From: Saprospiraceae bacterium
Lineage (GTDB): Bacteria > Bacteroidota > Bacteroidia > Chitinophagales > Saprospiraceae
Reading direction: 5' to 3'
Assembly: GCA_019694255.1 (NCBI GenBank)
Contig: JAIBCI010000079.1
Location: 1-59,040, forward strand
Length of the DNA: 59,040 nucleotides
In this document: in pieces, positions 54,778 through 59,040 of the stretch
Position numbering within the stretch: position 1 is the first letter of the stretch
How the letters are laid out: each line of letters starts with the position of its first letter
Notes under the pieces: model-generated
Told to the model about the DNA's origin: nothing
Database searches by the model: none
What the model saw: the letters and a program-made list of their open reading frames with translations, nothing else
Translations under genes and position numbers: made by a program

Positions 54778-55171
54778 GATCGTCCCGACGAATGAGTTCG
54801 AACGATTTGAGCTGATGGTACCATCGGACACACTTCTTCATATCGCGGGCATGTACACGGTATGGGTCATAATCAGGAACTGCATTTTCAAAAAACTTCC
54901 TCAGATCTGCTTCCGCAGCATTGTCCTTCGGAACTTCATGCTCGGCTTCCCTGGACAGAAAAAGTTCATATACCTCACGTAGAGGCATCGTACCACCCAT
55001 GGTATACAATCCCATGGAGTCCAATGGCGAAAACTGATATAACCTGCCGGAAAAAAAACTGTTCTTGCCTGTGGAAAGGTCCTCGAGAATTAAACCATTA
55101 CCCTTGGAAGCAATGGCTTTATAAAGTGTTGCGTGATTGCTGACTGCGATGATTTGATCCAATGTGACCAT
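54764..55171 (-). CDS. DUF5606 domain-containing protein
   Basis: 135 residues. A small two-part protein: residues 1-60 form a beta-barrel-like fold (LDQIIAVSNHATLYKAIAS), the rest is helical with FFENAVPDYDPYRVHARDMKK. DUF5606 is found almost only in Bacteroidota and has no known function; it is often near genes for translation or the envelope. Here it overlaps the glycosyltransferase gene. Confidence 0.85.
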   Translation of the reverse strand: MVTLDQIIAVSNHATLYKAIASKGNGLILEDLSTGKNSFFSGRLYQFSPLDSMGLYTMGGTMPLREVYELFLSREAEHEVPKDNAAEADLRKFFENAVPDYDPYRVHARDMKKCVRWYHQLKSFELIRRDDHVQQ

Positions 55172-55271
55172 GACGCAATATTAAGCATTCATAGACTTTT
55201 AGCAAGCTGTTTTGACTTTGAACTGCTAAATTTAAGCCGTAGGAGTTGAATAAGCCCGCAGGCTTTAGTCA

Positions 55272-57263
55272 TTAGTAAGCCAACAGTCCCGAAAGGCTGC
55301 CCCTGAGTCTGCTCTTGGCAAGAAACTGCTCTTCGAGGGGAGCACAAAAAGGTACCGCCGTATCGAGTGAAGCGCATCTCATCACCGGTGCATCCAGATA
55401 TTCAAATACATTCTCAGTAATCAATGCACTGATTTCAGCACCGAGGCCTCCAAACAAAGTATCTTCATGTAGAATAAGTACTCTGCTCGTCTTTCTGATG
55501 CTGTCCAGAATGGTTGCGGTGTCGAGCGGGACAAGCGTCCTCAGGTCGATGATCTCAGCATCTACACCCAATTCTTGTACAACCGATTCAGCCCAAGACA
55601 CTCCTAAACCATAGGTGATCAATGTACATGCCGAACCTTCCCGGACTATTCTTGCTTTGCCAAACGGGATGCGGTAATATCCCTGTGGAACCTGCCCTTC
55701 TACTGAACGGTACAGCGCCTTATGCTCAAAAAAAAGAACTGGATTTGGATCATCAAAAGCCGTCAGTAAAAGTCCTTTGGCATCCATAGGGGATGAAGGG
55801 TAGACAATTTTGAGGCCAGGGACATGGGCGAACCATGCTTCGTTGGTTTGAGAATGAAACGGTCCGGCCTGAGTACCAGCTCCGCAGGGAAGACGCACCA
55901 CGACATCCGCCTTCTCACCCCACCGGTAATGCAGCTTCGCCAGATTGTTGACAATCTGATTAAAACCGCAACTTACAAAATCGGCAAACTGCATTTCGAC
56001 CATTGATTTGAATCCTTCAATGCTTAATCCGAGCCCGCAGCCGATCAGAGCAGATTCACAGATGGGTGTATTGCGCACTCTTTCCTTTCCGAATTTTTCG
56101 ACAAAGCCTTCTGTGATTTTAAATACTCCGCCATATTCGGCAATGTCCTGTCCGATAAGCACAAGATCCTTGTGATGCATCATTGCCTGCATTAACCCAT
56201 CCCGGATCGCATCAATGTATCTTATGGGTTCGGAATAATCTTCGGAATTGGATACTTCAGCGTATTCATATGGTGCAAATACGTCATTCATTTCGGTCTG
56301 AACTGAGGCCTTAACTTCAGGCCAGGTAAAAACTTCTTCCACATCATGTTGAATGGAGGCCTTAAATTCTTCATACAGGTTTTCCTTCAATTCACCACCG
56401 AGAATTCCTTCTGAGGTAAGCCAGCTTTCATATTGCAGCAGTGGATCGCGTTTCGCCCAATGCTCAAGCAGTTGTTGCGGAACATATTTAGTTCCTGAAG
56501 CTTCCTCATGTCCACGCATTCTGAAGGTCATACATTCTATAAGCACTGGATGTGGATCATTTCTGATCTCCTGGGCAATACGCCGGACAGTATGATATAC
56601 CTCGAGAATATTATTGCCGTCAATTGTTATGGCCTCCATTCCGTATCCCTGCCCACGGTCTGCAAGACTTTTACAGGCGTATTGTTCGGCGACCGGCGTT
56701 GACAATCCGTATCCATTGTTTTCAATGATAAAAATCACAGGAAGTTTCCATACCGATGCCAGATTAAGCGCTTCATGAAAATCACCTTCGCTGGTTCCTC
56801 CTTCGCCCGTAAAAGCCACTGATACTTTTCCAGAACCATTCAGGCGTGATGCCAGCGCTGTGCCATTTGCAAGTGTAAGCTGTGGACCCAGATGGGAGAT
56901 CATGCCTACGATATGATAGGCCTTGTTGCCGAAATGAAATGATCGCTCTCTTCCTTTACTGTAGCCATCAGCCTTTCCTTGCCACTGGGCAAATAATCTT
57001 GTCAGCGGCATCTGCCTTGATGTAAATACGCCAAGGTTGCGGTGCAGGGGAAATATATATTCATCTGACCGCAGTGCTTCAGTAACTCCAACGGCAATAG
57101 CTTCCTGCCCGATTCCACTGAACCATTTGCTGATTCGCCCTTGTCTTAGGAGGCGCAGCATTTTCTCTTCGATCATTCGCGGATATAGCATGCTGCGATA
57201 CAAATGCATTAATTGTTGATCCTGCAGCGATCCCCTCTCGAATTGAAATTTCTCAACCTTCAT
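55272..57263 (-). CDS. fused alpha/beta E1 of a 2-oxoacid dehydrogenase complex (branched-chain type)
   Basis: 663 residues joining both E1 subunits. Residues 1-330 are alpha: IEEKMLRLLRQGRISKWFSGIGQEA, and a TPP site GEGGTSEGDFHEALNLA followed by IIENNGYGLS. Residues 340-663 are beta: LIGQDIAEYGGVFKITEGF, VRNTPICESALIGCGLGLS, and FFEHKALYRS. The fused enzyme decarboxylates a 2-oxoacid with thiamine pyrophosphate and passes the acyl group to a lipoyl E2. The DIAEYGG and RNTPICE patterns fit branched-chain or pyruvate enzymes; branched-chain is more likely from its resemblance to Bacteroidota fused E1 enzymes. E2 and E3 are not in the window. Confidence 0.9.
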   Translation of the reverse strand: MKVEKFQFERGSLQDQQLMHLYRSMLYPRMIEEKMLRLLRQGRISKWFSGIGQEAIAVGVTEALRSDEYIFPLHRNLGVFTSRQMPLTRLFAQWQGKADGYSKGRERSFHFGNKAYHIVGMISHLGPQLTLANGTALASRLNGSGKVSVAFTGEGGTSEGDFHEALNLASVWKLPVIFIIENNGYGLSTPVAEQYACKSLADRGQGYGMEAITIDGNNILEVYHTVRRIAQEIRNDPHPVLIECMTFRMRGHEEASGTKYVPQQLLEHWAKRDPLLQYESWLTSEGILGGELKENLYEEFKASIQHDVEEVFTWPEVKASVQTEMNDVFAPYEYAEVSNSEDYSEPIRYIDAIRDGLMQAMMHHKDLVLIGQDIAEYGGVFKITEGFVEKFGKERVRNTPICESALIGCGLGLSIEGFKSMVEMQFADFVSCGFNQIVNNLAKLHYRWGEKADVVVRLPCGAGTQAGPFHSQTNEAWFAHVPGLKIVYPSSPMDAKGLLLTAFDDPNPVLFFEHKALYRSVEGQVPQGYYRIPFGKARIVREGSACTLITYGLGVSWAESVVQELGVDAEIIDLRTLVPLDTATILDSIRKTSRVLILHEDTLFGGLGAEISALITENVFEYLDAPVMRCASLDTAVPFCAPLEEQFLAKSRLRGSLSGLLAY

Positions 57264-57599
57264 TGCTATTCTTGAAAGCTCAAATATCTGTAATTATTAA
57301 AAATACATTGCAGGACACCAGAAGTATTTTAATGAACATTAGGATATTATTACCATCACACAAAGAATTTGTTTTGTTATTAAGGTGGACGAGGTCAACG
57401 TTTAAATCAGCTTACCAGATTACAATGAAAGAATTCTCTGACAGAAAAAACAGTTCTCTTATTTTCTCTGTTTATTACATCTTTTTATCAGAATAACCTC
57501 TCCAATTAACAATTAAACTTTTTATCATGAAGTTACTCAGACTGAAATTATATCAGTATCCACTTGAATAATCGGATCTCCAATATTTTCTAATTATTT
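57264..57599. other. AT-rich intergenic region
   Basis: 336 bases between the start of the E1 gene and the stop of the next minus-strand gene. It should carry the E1 promoter. No coding frame, hairpin or repeat is obvious. Confidence 0.5.
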
Positions 57600-58307
57600 T
57601 TAAAGCCAAAATTGCAACCCGAACTTCAAAGAGTTGAGGTATCCGGTATTTATGCCACCAACATAACCGCTGAGGTAATTATTCAATCCGTGAAAATATC
57701 CTGCAGTGAAGCCGAATTTATTTTTACTAGCTCTTAGTTCAATACCAGGCATCAAGTCCACTTTGATAGTACTTCGATCTTCGTTGGTGCGATATTCTAT
57801 TCCTTGAGTGGTGGTGGCATGGCCCCGCTCTTTGCTATTTATGATATACCACAAGTTGAAAGACGGTGATACCGCTAATTTCCATTGATTCAGAGACCAT
57901 TGCCTGGTCAATGCTACCGCCAGTCCAGTCATAGTACTTACGAGATAGGTATTTCCCTTTGCTGAAAACTGCGTATTTCCATTGCTTTCACTGACTTTGA
58001 TAATATTGACATGTGTCGAAGCCAATTGCAGAGCAGGTCCCATTTCAAGCAGCCATCGATCACCCAAATGACGTTGCAGGAAATAATTTAGCGAAATTCC
58101 TGCGCCGGGCAGGCTACCATACGGACTATTGGTGTAAGCTTTAAAAGTGCCGCTGTTGATACTTGAATATCGTTGCGCAGAAGAGCCAGAGTACCACGAT
58201 CCAATGGCAGAAATACCAAATGAATGACTCCATTTTTGAGACAAGACGTAAGATAGTGCGCCACAATTAAAAAATAGAGTGACCATAACCAGTATTAAAT
58301 ATTTCAT
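57600..58307 (-). CDS. small outer-membrane beta-barrel protein
   Basis: 235 residues. Signal peptide (YLILVMVTLFFNCGALSYVLS) and then short amphipathic strands (SFGISAIGSWYSG, WLLEMGPALQL, WKLAVSPSFNLWYI, FGFTAGYFHGLNNYLSG) ending in NSLKFGLQFWL, a C-terminal aromatic suited to BAM insertion. Similar in look to PorT-like and OmpW-type 8- to 10-strand barrels. No plug, no known ligand. It stands 15 bases after the DinB gene on the same strand. Confidence 0.78.
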   Translation of the reverse strand: MKYLILVMVTLFFNCGALSYVLSQKWSHSFGISAIGSWYSGSSAQRYSSINSGTFKAYTNSPYGSLPGAGISLNYFLQRHLGDRWLLEMGPALQLASTHVNIIKVSESNGNTQFSAKGNTYLVSTMTGLAVALTRQWSLNQWKLAVSPSFNLWYIINSKERGHATTTQGIEYRTNEDRSTIKVDLMPGIELRASKNKFGFTAGYFHGLNNYLSGYVGGINTGYLNSLKFGLQFWL

Positions 58308-58322
58308 CTTAGGTTAAAGGTC

Positions 58323-58805
58323 TTATACACTGAGTGCTTTAGCGGCTAGCAGTCGATGGAGGATTACGATTTGTCCTAGATGATAATGCAAATGCTCGAT
58401 TGTACCCAAGACGTTTCTGTAATAAGTGCCATATCTTTCGTCTGTAAAAGATTCAAGAAATTTTTCATCCGGTGTTTTTTCAAGCATCCTGGCAGTATCT
58501 TCTGCCGTTCTCCAGAATTTCATCTGCAGCTTACTCCAGTCTTCATCTGAATGCACCGGCGGATGATTAAAACTGTACTCGTCATGGGCATTCAGTTCTC
58601 TGCCCGTTAATACACCATGCAATGCTTCAACATAATAGAAGGAATGATAAAAGATTCGGAGAATATTGTTTACCCCCTGTACCGGATGAGTCGCCTCGGT
58701 CCACAAAATTTTTCCCATTACATTTTCAAAATGTACACTGGTCCAATTGCCTCCGAAGCAGACCTCTCTCAGATGTCTTGCCAACTGTATTCCTGTCTGA
58801 TTCAT
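58323..58805 (-). CDS. DinB family protein
   Basis: 160 residues. Four-helix DinB-fold metalloprotein; the metal-binding histidines lie in RIFYHSFYYVEALHGVL and the C-terminal HLHYHLGQIVILHRLL. Short, no N-terminal signal, so cytoplasmic. Function of most members is unknown (DNA-damage inducible in some, thiol transferase in others). It is only distantly similar to the DinB-like protein at 12883. Confidence 0.82.
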   Translation of the reverse strand: MNQTGIQLARHLREVCFGGNWTSVHFENVMGKILWTEATHPVQGVNNILRIFYHSFYYVEALHGVLTGRELNAHDEYSFNHPPVHSDEDWSKLQMKFWRTAEDTARMLEKTPDEKFLESFTDERYGTYYRNVLGTIEHLHYHLGQIVILHRLLAAKALSV

Positions 58806-59040
58806 GATACGAACGATAATGTTGCTGCCACCCTGAGTGGACGATCAAGTCCCGGATCGCTGAATAGTTACTGAATGCAATTTATTACATACTTTCAGAT
58901 TCTGCGGAAATAATTTTTACTGAATTAGGCATTTAACTTACTCTAAGCATTTTATAATAAGCAGGTTTATGCTTTACCATTCGAATCATTAAGTTGTCGA
59001 AAATATCACCATTCATTAAATGCCTATTATATCTGTAGCT
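58806..59040. other. right-edge sequence
   Basis: No gene is visible in the last 235 bases; AT content is high. It may contain the upstream region of the DinB gene or the end of a gene beyond the window. Confidence 0.4.

Noticed and set aside
1-59040. CRISPR array, prophage, insertion sequence or defence island
   Set aside because: No repeat-spacer pattern, transposase, integrase, capsid or nuclease/helicase defence genes were seen.

Overview
The window looks like a chromosomal segment of a member of the Bacteroidota, most likely the Saprospiria (Haliscomenobacter/Lewinella relatives). The grounds are several secreted proteins with C-terminal type IX secretion (T9SS) sorting domains, a TonB-dependent receptor with a carboxypeptidase-regulatory-like N-domain, a propeller/Y_Y_Y sensor kinase of the LytS type with a LytTR regulator, DUF5606, a single-chain E1 alpha/beta dehydrogenase, near absence of Shine-Dalgarno sequences, and promoter elements of the TAnnTTTG type close to start codons. 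The species assignment is inference. I saw no rRNA, tRNA, CRISPR array, insertion sequence, integrase or phage gene.

Layout. 1-1.2 kb is AT-rich and holds a frameshifted T9SS-sorted gene. 1.2-13.4 kb is mostly housekeeping: a GMC oxidoreductase, a CnoX-like thioredoxin, hypoxanthine phosphoribosyltransferase, UvrA, a phosphohexomutase, protein-isoaspartate methyltransferase, acyl-CoA dehydrogenase, a site-2 protease, a membrane-anchored PKD-like protein and a DinB-fold protein. 13.6-17.1 kb is a minus-strand operon running from a NuoE-NuoF fusion through RsmE and DUF4159 to a GNAT acetyltransferase. A tiny glycine-rich hydrophobic protein with a strong terminator follows, then an LtaS-like membrane sulfatase-fold enzyme and the ComM/YifB ATPase. 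22.3-26.2 kb encodes a two-component system. 26.5-28.7 kb encodes the most unusual pair: a bacterial GRAS-domain protein (the family of plant gibberellin-response regulators) that keeps a methyltransferase-like S-adenosylmethionine site, overlapping or nearly abutting a HisC-like PLP aminotransferase. A T9SS-secreted protein follows.

29.9-33.6 kb has a beta-CASP metallo-beta-lactamase nuclease coupled to GltX, and a NodB-type deacetylase. 33.6-35.5 kb is a second AT-rich patch with a lipoprotein gene broken by an in-frame stop and a T9SS-sorted protein. 35.5-46 kb carries a pirin, a giant outer-membrane protein, an Omp28-like secreted protein, an MBOAT acyltransferase with an SGNH-like partner, and PrfA. 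46-59 kb is almost all on the minus strand: a vanadium-haloperoxidase/PAP2-like lipoprotein; a cassette of a His/Cys-rich small protein, a lipoprotein and a TonB receptor that I infer takes up a metal; a coupled operon of a short-chain dehydrogenase, an iodotyrosine-deiodinase-like flavoprotein, a WD40 protein and dCTP deaminase; then a glycosyltransferase, DUF5606, the fused E1 enzyme, a small outer-membrane barrel and a DinB protein.

The most promising leads are the GRAS/aminotransferase pair, the deiodinase-like flavoprotein (all three substrate-lid residues of the family are present), the metal-uptake cassette, the MBOAT/SGNH acylation pair, the orphan NuoE-NuoF fusion, and the evidence for very short or absent 5' leaders.
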